64,000 nt of DNA, taken from the NCBI GenBank assembly GCA_026418055.1, contig JAOACB010000002.1, positions 1 to 64,000 of the forward strand, in the 5' to 3' direction. Source of the stretch: Fimbriimonadales bacterium (GTDB taxonomy: Bacteria; Armatimonadota; Fimbriimonadia; Fimbriimonadales; Fimbriimonadaceae). Position numbers and translations under genes: made by a program. Below are positions 51,603-61,542 of this stretch, in pieces (position 1 is the stretch's first letter; every line of letters begins with the position of its first letter). The notes under the pieces were generated by a model that did no database searches, was not told the DNA's origin, and worked only from the letters and a program-made list of their open reading frames with translations.

Positions 51603-52196
51603 TTATCGCTCACCGGGAGCCAGAACTTTATCCACCAAGCCGTAGGCGACGGCCTCTTCCGCAGACATGAAATAGTCTCGGTCGCAATCCTTGCGGATCT
51701 GTTCGGCGGGTCGGCCCGTGTGCTGCGACAGGATGTTCATCAGCGTGTCCATGGCTCGGTTCACCTCTGCCGCCTGCACGTTGATGTCCGCCGTCGTTCC
51801 GCGGAATCCGGCACTCACCTGATGGATCATCACCCGCGAGTGCTTCAGCGCGTGCCGCTTGCCCTTGGCGCCGCCGGCGAGGAGCACCGCACCCATGCTT
51901 GCGGCCTGGCCCACACAGATGGTGGCCACGTCCGGCTTCACGATCTGCATGGCATCGTAGACCGCCAAACCCGCGGACACCGAGCCGCCGGGCGAGTTGA
52001 TGTAGAAATCGATGTCCTTGTCGGGATCCTCCTTCTCTAGGAACAGAAACTGCGCGACGATCAAGTTGGCGACGTAATCGTCCAGCTCGGTGCCCAAAAA
52101 CACGATCCGATCCTTCAACAGCCGCGACCATAGGTCGTAGCTGCGCTCGCCACGGGCGGTCTGTTCGATGACGTAGGGGACTCCCATGTTCTCCAT
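51603..52196 (-). CDS. clpP: ATP-dependent Clp protease proteolytic subunit ClpP
   Basis: A 197-residue serine protease: [16 protein letters not shown] at the N-terminus, [16 protein letters not shown], catalytic Ser in [14 protein letters not shown], His in [13 protein letters not shown] and Asp in [10 protein letters not shown]. It forms the tetradecameric chamber used by ClpX. ATG 52196 gives the normal family length; the longer frame overlaps tig. The order tig-clpP-clpX is widespread. Confidence 0.96.
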   Translation of the reverse strand: MENMGVPYVIEQTARGERSYDLWSRLLKDRIVFLGTELDDYVANLIVAQFLFLEKEDPDKDIDFYINSPGGSVSAGLAVYDAMQIVKPDVATICVGQAASMGAVLLAGGAKGKRHALKHSRVMIHQVSAGFRGTTADINVQAAEVNRAMDTLMNILSQHTGRPAEQIRKDCDRDYFMSAEEAVAYGLVDKVLAPGER

Positions 52197-52248
52197 CGCT
52201 GTCTCCAGCTCCTTGGTTCTTATCGGTTCGGCGAAGAAGAGTTCCCCA

Positions 52249-53544
52249 TCAGCTGGACTGCTGGGACTCTCCATACTCGACGATCTCCGACTGCTCCCGG
52301 AGATACTGCATCACCTTCTCGAACACCGCGCGGAATTGGAGCTCGTTCAGAGCGTTCGCCTGCCGCAGGGCCTTCAGGAGGTCCTCCGGCCGCATGCCGT
52401 ACTCCTGGGACATCCTCAGCAGCTCCAGGTTCAGGTCCTCGTTGGTCAGCTTCAAGCCTTCGGCTTCGAAGATTCTGCGCACCATCAGCGCTCGGATCAC
52501 GTGGAGCTTGGCCTCGTTCCGCTGGGCCTCCACGAGGCTCTCGAGCGTCATGTTCTGTTGCGCGGCGTACTGCTCCAGCGTTCGGCCCTGTTTGGCTTGC
52601 TCCTCCGCGATCTCCCGCAGCCTCTGGTTCGCCACCTGCTCCCACATCGTGTCGGGCACCTCGATCTGGGAACGCTCGCGCAGCATCTCTAGGAGCTGCT
52701 CGTTCACGTAGCTGTTGTAGAACTCCTCTTTGGCCTTGGCGATCTGCTGACGGAGGTCCTCGCGCAGCTGCTCGAGGTTCTCCTTATCCAACGACTGCGC
52801 GAAGGCGTCGTCCAGTTCGGGAAGCTTCGGATGGGTCAAGGACCGCATGGTGAGTTGGCACTCCAGCGTTTGGCCTGCCCAATCGCTTTCCTGGAAGTTG
52901 GCCGGGAACGTCAGGCCGCACACCTTGACGCCATCGGTCGCCATCCCCCGAACGGCCTCGTCCAGCTCCGGGAACGTCTGTCCCACAACCACTGCGAAGG
53001 TCCTGCCGTCCCCTTCGGCCTGCGTGGGCTTGATGTTCACCACCGCGACGTCGCCGTCCTCGGCGCCTCTGCCCTCGACCGGCTCGCGCGTGGCCCTTCT
53101 CTGACGGAGAGTCTCGAGCTGCCGATCGATGTCCTCCTCGCTCACGGCGATCGGCGGGCGGCGCGCCGAGAGAGACTTGTAGTCTCCCAGCTCAACCTTC
53201 GGCTCCAGAGGCACTTTGAGGATGAACTCGCACTCGGATTGCTCCTCGTTCAGCTTGCGCAGCTCCACCGCGGGAGCACTGTAGGGGGAGAGCCCCTCCG
53301 CCTCGATCGCCTTCCCGAAGTGCGCCCGAACAATCGTCTCCGCCGCCTCGTTGTACAGGTCGTCCTTCGGAATCAGCCCGCGCACGACATCCCTCGGCGC
53401 CTTGCCTGGGCGGAATCCCGGCACCTTGATCTTCTTCGAGAGCTTCCGGTACGCCCTCTCGAACCCAGCCTCAACCTCTTCGGGTTCACACGTGACGGTC
53501 AACTGGACGGTGCAGGGATTGAGATCTTCGCGAACGGTCTTCAT
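52249..53544 (-). CDS. tig: Trigger factor
   Basis: A 431-residue ribosome-associated chaperone and prolyl isomerase. The N-terminal ribosome-binding signature is [17 protein letters not shown] (around residues 35-51), a PPIase-like domain occupies ~145-245 ([16 protein letters not shown]), and helical C-terminal arms follow. It shelters nascent chains. A TACAAT about 50 nt upstream of ATG 53544 is a possible -10. It begins the tig-clpP-clpX operon. Confidence 0.95.
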   Translation of the reverse strand: MKTVREDLNPCTVQLTVTCEPEEVEAGFERAYRKLSKKIKVPGFRPGKAPRDVVRGLIPKDDLYNEAAETIVRAHFGKAIEAEGLSPYSAPAVELRKLNEEQSECEFILKVPLEPKVELGDYKSLSARRPPIAVSEEDIDRQLETLRQRRATREPVEGRGAEDGDVAVVNIKPTQAEGDGRTFAVVVGQTFPELDEAVRGMATDGVKVCGLTFPANFQESDWAGQTLECQLTMRSLTHPKLPELDDAFAQSLDKENLEQLREDLRQQIAKAKEEFYNSYVNEQLLEMLRERSQIEVPDTMWEQVANQRLREIAEEQAKQGRTLEQYAAQQNMTLESLVEAQRNEAKLHVIRALMVRRIFEAEGLKLTNEDLNLELLRMSQEYGMRPEDLLKALRQANALNELQFRAVFEKVMQYLREQSEIVEYGESQQSS

Positions 53545-53619
53545 GGTGAATCAAGAACGATCGAGCCACGCTCTGTGGCGCCGCGGGATTGTACCAGAAG
53601 CCTGCGCGCACACCCGCGC

Positions 53620-54282
53620 CTAAGCTTCCCCGGCCTCTTGGGCGAGGCGTGCCAGCCTCTCCACGACCTCCGTGATGGACATGCCGTCGGTTTCCACGAG
53701 CACGGCGTCTTCCGCCATCCTCAGCGGGCTCTCCTCGCGCGTTTGGTCCTGCCGATCGCGCTCCAGCAGGCGTCGGAGGATCTCGTCCTCGCTCACAGGC
53801 ACGCCCTTGTCCCTCAACTCCAGCCAGCGGCGTCGCGCTCGCTCCTGTGGGGTTGCGGTCAGGAACACCTTGAGATCCGCTTCCGGAGCGATGACGGTGC
53901 CCGCATCGCGCCCCTCCAAGACGATCCCGCCTTCGCCAACGATCTCCCGCTGGCGCTGCACCAGGGCCCTTCGGACTCCGCCGATCGTGCTGACGGCGCT
54001 CGCAAGGTCGCCGACCTCCGGCTGGCGGATGGCCTCCGTGACGTCCTCCCCATTGCACCAGACGCGCTGAGGATCCCCCGGCCTGAATTCGATCTTCACG
54101 CTCTCGGCGACGGACTGAGCCGAAGCCGTGTCGTCCGCCGCCAAGCCTCTACGGGCCAGGGTCAGCGCCACGCAACGGTACATGGCTCCTGTGTCCAAGT
54201 ATCGCAGGCCCAGCTTCTTGGCGAGCAGCCTCGCGACCGTGCTCTTGCCCGCCCCAGCCGGTCCGTCGATTGCGATCACCAT
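53620..54282 (-). CDS. cmk: Cytidylate kinase
   Basis: A 220-residue P-loop kinase: VIAIDGPAGAGKSTVARLLAKKLG, YLDTGAMYRCVAL, VLEGRDAGTVIAPEADLKVFLTA and the lid LRDKGVPVSEDEILRRL. It phosphorylates CMP and dCMP. The ATG overlaps the aroA stop by one base (TGATG), so it is coupled to tyrA-aroA. Confidence 0.94.
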   Translation of the reverse strand: MVIAIDGPAGAGKSTVARLLAKKLGLRYLDTGAMYRCVALTLARRGLAADDTASAQSVAESVKIEFRPGDPQRVWCNGEDVTEAIRQPEVGDLASAVSTIGGVRRALVQRQREIVGEGGIVLEGRDAGTVIAPEADLKVFLTATPQERARRRWLELRDKGVPVSEDEILRRLLERDRQDQTREESPLRMAEDAVLVETDGMSITEVVERLARLAQEAGEA

Positions 54283-55565
54283 CAGACGACTGCCAGGCGC
54301 CACAGCTCCTCCTCGAACGCAGGGTAGCTCGTTCCGATCGCCTCGGCGCCCTCGATCACTGTCTGGCCCTCGGCAACGAGGCCCGCGACCGCGAATGCCA
54401 TGGCGATCCTATGGTCCCCGTCCGCCGAGATGGTTGCACCGTGCAGTCGGCAGGGGCCGAGAATCCGCATGCCGTCCGCGAAAGTCTCCACGGTCGCCCC
54501 CATGTTCCGAAGCCCCTCGGCGACTCGCTCGATCCGATCGCTCTCCTTCACGCGGAGCTCTTCAGCGTCCCGAATCTCCGACCAGCCGTCGCACTGGGTG
54601 GCCAGCACTGCGGCGATTGGGATCTCGTCCACCATCCTCGGCACCAAGTCTCCGGAAATCCGGAACGGGCGGTACGGGCCGGCCGCCTCGACCGCCACGT
54701 CCCCCCAAGGCTCACCCAGCTCGGACAGACCTCCTTCGACCCTGAACGGCACTCCGCACTCGCGGAACACTTCGAGCAGCCCCGTTCTCAGCGGATTCAG
54801 CACGACCTGCGTCCCGACGACGCTGGACTGGGGAACGATGGCTCCGGCGACGAGGAAGAAAGCCGCGCTCGAGAAGTCCCCCGGAACCACCATCTCGAAG
54901 CCGCGCCACTCTGCGCCTCCCCTTACGCCCACCGCCGTGGGCCTCTCGGAATTCCGCAGCACAGGCACGCCGAGCGCCTCCAGCATCCTCTCGGTGTGGT
55001 CGCGGCTCGGCGACGGCTCGGAAACCCAAGTCTCTCCGGACGCCTGCAAGCCCGCGAACAGCACGCAGGACTTCACCTGAGCGCTGGCCACAGGACTTTC
55101 ATAACATATCGATTGAAGTTCTGCGGTCCCGCGGAGCGTAATGGGAGGCCTCTCGCCCTCGACTCGGCAACCCATCTGGCGAAGGGGCATGGCGATGCGT
55201 CCCATGGGTCGCCTCCTGAGGGAGGCGTCCCCGTCGAGCGTGCTCTCCCACGGACAACCCGCGAGCCACCCTGCCAGCAGGCGCATCGTGGTGCCGCTGT
55301 TGCCACAGTCCAGCGTGGCCCCGGGACGCGTCCACGGCCGAGGTGAGACGCGCACCTCGCCCTCTCCCCAGAAAACCTGCGTTCCCAGATCCGAGAGGCA
55401 CCGAGCCGTCGAACGGCAATCCTCGGCGTCGAGGGGCCGAACGATGCGGCTTGGGCCGTTCGCCTTCGCGGCCAATAGGAGCGCTCGGTGCGTCAAGGAC
55501 TTGTCGCTGGGAGGCAGGAACGACCCGCGGAGCGCGGCGATCCGGCCGACCACCAGCCGACTCAA
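54282..55565 (-). CDS. aroA: 3-phosphoshikimate 1-carboxyvinyltransferase (EPSP synthase)
   Basis: A 427-residue two-domain enzyme of the shikimate pathway. ALRGSFLPPSDKSLTHRALLLAA binds substrate phosphate, LDCGNSGTTMRLLAGWLAG binds PEP, and RIAMAFAVAGLVAEG and the AEELRVKESDRIERVAEGL segment are conserved. It starts at TTG 55565, overlapping the tyrA stop as TTGA after a G-rich ribosome site. The long frame upstream of this is tyrA shadow. Confidence 0.95.
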   Translation of the reverse strand: MSRLVVGRIAALRGSFLPPSDKSLTHRALLLAAKANGPSRIVRPLDAEDCRSTARCLSDLGTQVFWGEGEVRVSPRPWTRPGATLDCGNSGTTMRLLAGWLAGCPWESTLDGDASLRRRPMGRIAMPLRQMGCRVEGERPPITLRGTAELQSICYESPVASAQVKSCVLFAGLQASGETWVSEPSPSRDHTERMLEALGVPVLRNSERPTAVGVRGGAEWRGFEMVVPGDFSSAAFFLVAGAIVPQSSVVGTQVVLNPLRTGLLEVFRECGVPFRVEGGLSELGEPWGDVAVEAAGPYRPFRISGDLVPRMVDEIPIAAVLATQCDGWSEIRDAEELRVKESDRIERVAEGLRNMGATVETFADGMRILGPCRLHGATISADGDHRIAMAFAVAGLVAEGQTVIEGAEAIGTSYPAFEEELWRLAVV

Positions 55566-56395
55566 GCAACACCCCCCTGCCGCAACTTGAGCTGACGAGC
55601 CTCCTCGAGGAAAGCCCGCACGGCGTCGGCGTCGTTGGCCTCGAGCGACTCGCGAATCTCCTGAAGTTGCGACTGCAGCGCGTCGATGGCACGCACAACC
55701 CGCCGCCTGTTCGCCAGGAGGATCTGTTGCCACAGCGGCGGATTGGCTCCGGCAACCCTCGTCAAGTCTTTCCAGGATCCCGCGCTCACGAACGACTCCT
55801 CCAGATCCGCGGCGCATCGGACCAAACCGGAGGCCAACAGGTGCGGCAGATGGCTCGTGAGGGCGACCGCCGCGTCGTGCTCCTCCGCTCCCAGCCTCAC
55901 GGGCACCGCGCCGATGGCCCGCACGACCTGCTCGAAAGCATCTACGGGAGCATCCGGCGCCAACGGAACGATCACCCAGGGCATCCCTTGGAAGAGTTCC
56001 TCGTCTGCCGCCTCCGGCCCTTGGCCCTCGTTGCCCGCCATCGGATGTCCTCCTACGAGCCAAGATCCGCGCTCGGGTCTCGTGGCAACCCAATCGGCCA
56101 CCGGTCCTTTGACGCTGACGCAATCCATCGCCAAGGTCCGCGCAGGCCTTGCGGCTTCCAGAGCCTCGAGACACTGCCGGAGGGCCGCGGGAGGAACCGC
56201 CAGGAACACCCGTTCGCTCTGCGCCGCCTCCGACAGGCTGGGGACGAGCCGATCCACGCAGCCAAACCCCAAGGATTGGCGTGCCGTTCGCTCGTTCAGG
56301 TCATAGCCGCACACCGAGCGGAAAAGACCACTGGCCCTCAGCGCCAGTCCGAGGGAGCTGCCGATGAGGCCAAGTCCGATGATCGCGGCATCCAT
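55562..56395 (-). CDS. tyrA: Prephenate/arogenate dehydrogenase
   Basis: A 277-residue NAD(P)-dependent enzyme of tyrosine synthesis. AIIGLGLIGSSLGLALRASG binds the cofactor; SVKGPV, GGHPMAGNEGQGPEAADEELFQG and VALTSHLPHLLASGLV are family signatures. No ACT domain is attached, so feedback control by tyrosine is not evident. It is first in the tyrA-aroA-cmk operon. Confidence 0.92.
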   Translation of the reverse strand: MDAAIIGLGLIGSSLGLALRASGLFRSVCGYDLNERTARQSLGFGCVDRLVPSLSEAAQSERVFLAVPPAALRQCLEALEAARPARTLAMDCVSVKGPVADWVATRPERGSWLVGGHPMAGNEGQGPEAADEELFQGMPWVIVPLAPDAPVDAFEQVVRAIGAVPVRLGAEEHDAAVALTSHLPHLLASGLVRCAADLEESFVSAGSWKDLTRVAGANPPLWQQILLANRRRVVRAIDALQSQLQEIRESLEANDADAVRAFLEEARQLKLRQGGVA

Positions 56396-56463
56396 GGCCC
56401 ATTCTGTCCCAACGACACACCCAGCCCGTCCAACGATCCCGCCCGGCGCCCGAGCTGGGTGAG

Positions 56464-56469
56464 TATCCT
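56464..56469 (+). promoter_or_regulatory. -10-like TATCCT before the HDAC-like gene
   Basis: TATCCT ends 8 nt before the GTG at 56478. Confidence 0.35.
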
Positions 56470-56477
56470 AGCACTCC

Positions 56478-57572
56478 GTGCCTCCCCGCTTCTTCTACCA
56501 TCCGCGCATGCTCGAGTACGACTTCGGGCCGCGGCACCCGCTCAAACCCGAGCGGCTGCATCGGACGGTGGTTCTGCTCGAGGCGATCGGCGCCGTGGAA
56601 CCCGAGGACCCGGGCCTAGCCACGGAGCGCGACGCACTGATGGTGCACACGCGGCAGTACGTCTCCACCGTGGAAATGCTCTCCTCGGGTCTGTTCACTC
56701 CGGATGGATTCCGTCGGGACTCGGGGATCGGCACGCTGGACACGCCCGCCTTCGTCGGCATGTATGAGGCTTCCCTGGCCTACCTTGGGGGCTCGATCCG
56801 CGCCGCCGAGGCGGTGCGAGACGGAGAGCGGCTGGCGTTCAACCTCGCGGGAGGCCTGCACCATGCGCACGCCGACCACGCCAGCGGCTTCTGCGTGTTC
56901 AACGACGCAGCCGCTGCGATCCACGTTCTCCTCGAGAGGTTCGAGCGCGTCGCCTACGTGGACATCGATGTGCACCACGGCGATGGCGTGCAGTCCATTT
57001 GGCTCGAAGACCCCCGTGTGCTCACGGTCAGCATCCACGAGGATCCGAGCACGCTGTTTCCTGGCACGGGCAGCGTCGAGGAGTGTGGACCTGCCGGTAC
57101 GGCCGTCAACGTCCCCATCCCTGCCAAGAGTGCCGGACCGGCTTGGCTGGAGGGGTTTGAAAGGGGTTGCATCGCCGCGCTGCGCCTGTTCGAGCCGCAG
57201 GCCATCGTTCTGCAGATGGGCACCGACCCCCACTTCGAAGACCCTTTGGGTCACCTGCGCGTCGCGGCCCAGGAGTGGATTCAGGCGGTCGCGAGCGTCC
57301 GCGGGCTCGGTGTGCCCATCGTCGCTCTCGGTGGAGGCGGCTACAACCTCAGCACCGTGCCGCGCATGTGGGCGGCCGCTTGCCTGACTCTGATGGGCCG
57401 ACCCGTCCCCGAAGCCTGGCCTTCCAGCATTCCCGCTTCATGGGATCTCCCGCCTTTCGAGGACCCGACTTTGCCCGAACCTCGGGCCGAGGGCCTGTCG
57501 GAGGTTCGCCACACGATCTCCGTTCTGGAAGCCGTCGTTCTGCCGAGGGTCGCCGCGGCCGCGCAGGTATAA
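56478..57572 (+). CDS. Histone-deacetylase-fold (AcuC-type) deacetylase
   Basis: A 364-residue arginase/HDAC-fold enzyme. FNLAGGLHHAHADHASGFCVFNDAAAAI carries the two catalytic histidines, YVDIDVHHGDGVQSIW the zinc Asp and His, SIHEDPSTLFPGTG the substrate loop, and LGGGGYNLS the Tyr. Bacterial members deacetylate acyl-CoA synthetase (AcuC), acetylpolyamines or other amides. The start is GTG 56478. Its stop abuts a hairpin that covers the next gene's start. Confidence 0.9.
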   Translation: MPPRFFYHPRMLEYDFGPRHPLKPERLHRTVVLLEAIGAVEPEDPGLATERDALMVHTRQYVSTVEMLSSGLFTPDGFRRDSGIGTLDTPAFVGMYEASLAYLGGSIRAAEAVRDGERLAFNLAGGLHHAHADHASGFCVFNDAAAAIHVLLERFERVAYVDIDVHHGDGVQSIWLEDPRVLTVSIHEDPSTLFPGTGSVEECGPAGTAVNVPIPAKSAGPAWLEGFERGCIAALRLFEPQAIVLQMGTDPHFEDPLGHLRVAAQEWIQAVASVRGLGVPIVALGGGGYNLSTVPRMWAAACLTLMGRPVPEAWPSSIPASWDLPPFEDPTLPEPRAEGLSEVRHTISVLEAVVLPRVAAAAQV

Positions 57573-57590
57573 CCCACCGCGAGGTGGGTT
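57571..57590 (+). promoter_or_regulatory. Hairpin over the UPF0182 ribosome site
   Basis: AACCCACC pairs perfectly with GGTGGGTT across a GCGA loop (GNRA class). The 3' arm contains the GAGGTGGG ribosome-binding region and reaches the TTG start at 57589. It could act as an attenuator or a translation switch, and a TATAAC lies at 57568-57573. Confidence 0.45.
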
Positions 57591-60414
57591 GGTGTCGCGC
57601 GAGCCGGAAATCGACGAAGGCATCCTTCGGGAGCTAACGGCACCCGATCGAAAGGTTGCGGCGCGCTTTGGTTGCGGTTGCCTCGCCATCGCCCTGGTCG
57701 CGGTGCTGGTTCTGGCTTCGGTCGTCCCGTACACGGACTACCTCTGGTTCGTCCACGACGCCAAAAGGCCGGAGGTCTTCTCCCTGGCGTACGCCACGAG
57801 GGGCCAGCTGTTTGCGATCGCATTCGTCGTGGCAACCTTCTTCCTCTACTGGAACCTGCGGCGCGCGGCCTCGGTCATGGCGGTGTACGCCCATCAGCCA
57901 GAGACCCCGGGACAGCTCATGGTCGCCAACGCTCTGGCTTGGATTCAAGGTCGCTCTTCCTGGTTTTTGAAGCTTCTCGCGGTCGCCATCGGAGCGCTGT
58001 TTGGGTTGGCGTTCTCGAGCGAGTGGCTCACCTACCTCACGTCCCGCCACGCGGTCGCTTTCGGCAAAGCCGACCCGACCTTCGGCCTCGACCTGTCGTT
58101 CTTCGTTTTCCGCCTCCCTTGGTGGCTGGCGATCGGCAACTTCGCGACGGCCTTGTTGCTGCTGGCTTTCGGGCTCGTCCTTGCGGTGGTTGGCGGCCTG
58201 CAGGGCTTGGCCTCGCTCGCCCGGGCCCAAGTGGTCAGTCCGCGCGTGTACCGCCAGATTCTGGTGCTCGGCGGGATCCTTCTCGCGTCGATCGCGGCGA
58301 ACCTTTGGTTGAGGCGCTTCGAGGTTGGCTTGGCCTCGAATCCCCAATTCACGGGCGCCGGCTTCGCCGGCGTCCAGAGGATGGTTGCTCAGACTTTGGC
58401 GTCCCTGCTGTTCCTCGTAGCGGGGTTGCTGGCTCTGGCGAGCTCGTTCCTCAGGCTCCAACCGCGCCTGCCCCTCGCGGCGGCGGGTGTCGCCGCGTTG
58501 TTCTGGCTGCTCGGAGTGGGGGTGTATCCAAACCTGGTCCAATCCTTCAGGGTGGAACCGGACAAGCTGAGGGTCGAGGGGCCCTACGCGCGCCACGCGA
58601 TCGCCATGACGCGCTACGCCTACGGCCTGGACCGCATCGAGCTCATCGACAACCCCGTGGAGGACGCTCCGAAGCCCTCGGAGGTGCGGGATGCCGGAGA
58701 GACCCTCGCCAACATGCGCCTATGGGATCCGGACGTTCTGAGACAGAGCCTGGACGGCCTTCAGGGTCTGAAGCCGTACTACGTGTTCCACGACGTGGAC
58801 ATCGATCGGTACGAGGTCGGCGGTAAGGTCAAGTCGCTGATGGTGGCACCGCGAGACATCGCGATCTCCGGTCTCTCCCCTAGCTCGCGGACCTGGGTGA
58901 ACGAGCGCCTGCAGTACACCCATGGCTTCGGCGTCGTGATGACGCCGGTCAACACTGCCACCGACATCGGCCAACCGTCGTTCCTCGTGAGGGACATCCC
59001 GCCGGTTTTCCCATCCGAGCTGAGGGTCGACGAGCCGAGGATCTACTACAGCGATTTTCGCACGGTCGGGCGGAGGACGACGGAGGAGTACGCCATCGTG
59101 CGAACGAGGGTGCCGGAATTCGACTTCCCTGCCGAAGGCGCCGAGAGGAGCCACCGTTGGACCGGAAACGGCGGCACGCCCGTGGGAGGCCTGCTGTCCA
59201 GGCTCGCGTTCTCCATCCGACTCGGAGATGGCAACCTGCTGATCAGCTCCAACATCCTCCCAGAGTCCAGGATCCTCATCCGCAGGAACGTGCTGGAGCG
59301 CGCGAGCCTGATGTTCCCCTTCCTGCAGTTCGACGGCGACCCATACATCGTTCTCTTTCAAGGCCGCTTGATCTGGATCCTGGATGCCTACACCACCACC
59401 GATAAGGTTCCGTACAGCGCCCGTCTCCAAGGAGGCGCCCGCAGTCTCAACTACATCCGGAACAGCGTGAAGGTCACGGTCGACGCCTACAGCGGCGAGA
59501 CCCGCGCGTTCGCCGTCGATTCCAAAGACCCCATCCTGCAGACGTTCCGCCGAATCTATCCGCGCCTCATCGAGGACAAGGAGGCGGTACCCAAGGGCTT
59601 GGAGCGGCACTTCCGCTATCCGGAAGACCTTTTCATGCTGCAGGCGTTCCAGCTCACGCAGTACCACGTGACGGATCCCACGGCGTTCCTCAACAACGAG
59701 GACGCGTGGGACATGCCTGTCGAGCGGGGGCCTTCGGGCGACAGCGAGCCGATGAGGGCCTATTACGTGCAGATGCGCGTTCCAGGCGAGAAGCGCACCG
59801 CGTTCCTGCTGATCCTTCCGTTCACCCCCCGCCAGAAGATCAACATGAGCGGCTGGCTCGCGGCTCACTGCGATCCCGAGGATTACGGCAGGCTCGTGCT
59901 GGTGCGGTTCCCAAGGGGCAGCAACATGCCTGGCCCAGCCCAGATGGAGGCCATCTTCAACCAAGACCGAACGATCGCCGACATCAACCGGCAACTGAAC
60001 AACGACCAGAGCCGCATCGTGCCCGGCAATCTGCTGGTGGTGCCGATAGGCAACAGCGTGCTGTACGTCAAGCCGCTGTTCCTGCAAAGCCGCTCGGCCG
60101 GGATTCAGGCCGTCCCCGAACTGAAGAAGGTGATCCTCGCCCTGAAAGCCAAGGTTGTCGTGGGCGACACCTACGAGGAGGCTCTGCGATTGCTGTTCGG
60201 GGAGAAGCCCTCGGCGACGGTCGCGCCCAAGCCGACAGGCTCCTCGGAGGCGCCGCCCCCTGACCCCGATGCGAGCAGGGCCCTCGAGCTCTTCGAGCAG
60301 GCGGAATCGGCGCTTCGCAACGCCGACTTCGCGGGCTACGGCGAGCTCCAGAGACAGCTGAGGGCGGTTCTGCAACGCATGGCGGGCCGGGCCGCGGGAG
60401 AGGGCCAAAGGTAA
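57589..60414 (+). CDS. UPF0182 family large membrane protein
   Basis: A 941-residue protein of COG1615. About seven membrane helices lie in the first 320 residues (FGCGCLAIALVAVLVLASVVPYTDYLWF and onward). The large extracytoplasmic domain has family signatures such as PNLVQSFRVEPDKLRVEGPY, GLDRIELIDNP and the region around YIVLFQGRLIWILDAYTTT. The C-terminal ~60 residues are acidic and helical. The function is unknown. The start is TTG 57589 or GTG 57592. Confidence 0.9.
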   Translation: MVSREPEIDEGILRELTAPDRKVAARFGCGCLAIALVAVLVLASVVPYTDYLWFVHDAKRPEVFSLAYATRGQLFAIAFVVATFFLYWNLRRAASVMAVYAHQPETPGQLMVANALAWIQGRSSWFLKLLAVAIGALFGLAFSSEWLTYLTSRHAVAFGKADPTFGLDLSFFVFRLPWWLAIGNFATALLLLAFGLVLAVVGGLQGLASLARAQVVSPRVYRQILVLGGILLASIAANLWLRRFEVGLASNPQFTGAGFAGVQRMVAQTLASLLFLVAGLLALASSFLRLQPRLPLAAAGVAALFWLLGVGVYPNLVQSFRVEPDKLRVEGPYARHAIAMTRYAYGLDRIELIDNPVEDAPKPSEVRDAGETLANMRLWDPDVLRQSLDGLQGLKPYYVFHDVDIDRYEVGGKVKSLMVAPRDIAISGLSPSSRTWVNERLQYTHGFGVVMTPVNTATDIGQPSFLVRDIPPVFPSELRVDEPRIYYSDFRTVGRRTTEEYAIVRTRVPEFDFPAEGAERSHRWTGNGGTPVGGLLSRLAFSIRLGDGNLLISSNILPESRILIRRNVLERASLMFPFLQFDGDPYIVLFQGRLIWILDAYTTTDKVPYSARLQGGARSLNYIRNSVKVTVDAYSGETRAFAVDSKDPILQTFRRIYPRLIEDKEAVPKGLERHFRYPEDLFMLQAFQLTQYHVTDPTAFLNNEDAWDMPVERGPSGDSEPMRAYYVQMRVPGEKRTAFLLILPFTPRQKINMSGWLAAHCDPEDYGRLVLVRFPRGSNMPGPAQMEAIFNQDRTIADINRQLNNDQSRIVPGNLLVVPIGNSVLYVKPLFLQSRSAGIQAVPELKKVILALKAKVVVGDTYEEALRLLFGEKPSATVAPKPTGSSEAPPPDPDASRALELFEQAESALRNADFAGYGELQRQLRAVLQRMAGRAAGEGQR

Positions 60415-60417
60415 ACT
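60412..60417 (+). promoter_or_regulatory. -10-like TAAACT before aroC
   Basis: TAAACT ends 9 nt before ATG 60427 and overlaps the UPF0182 stop codon. Confidence 0.35.
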
Positions 60418-60426
60418 CAAGCCTCG

Positions 60427-61542
60427 ATGGGCAGTTCCTTCGGAACGCTGTTCCGAGTCACCACCTGGGGGGAGTCTCACGGTTCCTCCGTGGGGGTGGT
60501 CGTGGATGGCTGTCCGCCGCGTCTTTCACTCTGCGAGGAGGACATCCAGAAGGAACTGGATCGGCGAAGGCCCGGGCAGAGCTCCATAGTCACCCAAAGG
60601 CGCGAATCGGACACGGTGCGCATCCTGAGCGGTGTGCTGGACGGACTCACCTTGGGAACGCCGATCGCCATGGAAGTCCCGAACGAGGACGCGCGCCCCA
60701 GAGACTACGAGGAGCTTCGTGAGAAGTATCGACCGAGCCACGCCGACTTCACCTACGATCGCAAGTACGGCATCCGCGCTTGGATGGGTGGTGGAAGAGC
60801 CTCGGCGAGGGAAACCATCGGCAGGGTGGCGGGGGGAGCCGTCGCGCGAAAATGGCTGGCCGAGCGGTTCGGGGTCGAGATCGTTGCGTGGGTCGAGAAG
60901 GTGCACACGCAGAGCGTCGACGTGGATCCGTCGACGGTGACGCGCGAGCAAGTCGAGAGCACGCCGATCCGTTGCCCCGATCCGCAAGCTGCGGAACGCT
61001 TCATCCAGAGGGTCGAGGAGGCCCGCAAAAACGGGGACTCCGTCGGGGGCATCGTCGGGTGCGTGGTGAGGAACTGTCCTGCCGGCTGGGGAGACCCCGT
61101 GTTCGACAAGCTGGAGGCCGACTTGGCCAAGGCCATGCTCTCGCTACCCGCCTGCAAGGGATTCGAGGTCGGGTCGGGTTTCGCGGGAACCGATCTGACA
61201 GGGCTCCAGCACAACGACGTCTTCCGATCCAAAGACCGGAGGGTCTACACCCCCACGAACAGGAGCGGCGGCATTCAAGGTGGGATCTCGAACGGCATGC
61301 CCATCGTGTTCCGGGTCGCGTTCAAGCCGACCGCCACCGTTCTCCGTCCGCAAGACACCGTGGACGTCCGTGGCGACGAGACCACGCTCCAAGGCAGGGG
61401 GCGCCACGACCCCTGTGTGCTTCCCCGCGCCGTTCCGATCGTGGAGGCGATGGCCGCCTTGGTGCTGGCCGACCACGCCCTCATCCAGCTGGCCGTAGAG
61501 GCCTCCGCTCCGCATCCGACTGAAGCCGCATGGACTCCGTAA
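60427..61542 (+). CDS. aroC: Chorismate synthase
   Basis: A 371-residue FMN-dependent enzyme converting EPSP to chorismate. [26 protein letters not shown] at the N-terminus, [33 protein letters not shown] and [13 protein letters not shown] are all conserved. It completes the route that uses AroA, encoded 5 kb away on the other strand. It overlaps pstB by 13 bp. Confidence 0.96.
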   Translation: MGSSFGTLFRVTTWGESHGSSVGVVVDGCPPRLSLCEEDIQKELDRRRPGQSSIVTQRRESDTVRILSGVLDGLTLGTPIAMEVPNEDARPRDYEELREKYRPSHADFTYDRKYGIRAWMGGGRASARETIGRVAGGAVARKWLAERFGVEIVAWVEKVHTQSVDVDPSTVTREQVESTPIRCPDPQAAERFIQRVEEARKNGDSVGGIVGCVVRNCPAGWGDPVFDKLEADLAKAMLSLPACKGFEVGSGFAGTDLTGLQHNDVFRSKDRRVYTPTNRSGGIQGGISNGMPIVFRVAFKPTATVLRPQDTVDVRGDETTLQGRGRHDPCVLPRAVPIVEAMAALVLADHALIQLAVEASAPHPTEAAWTP

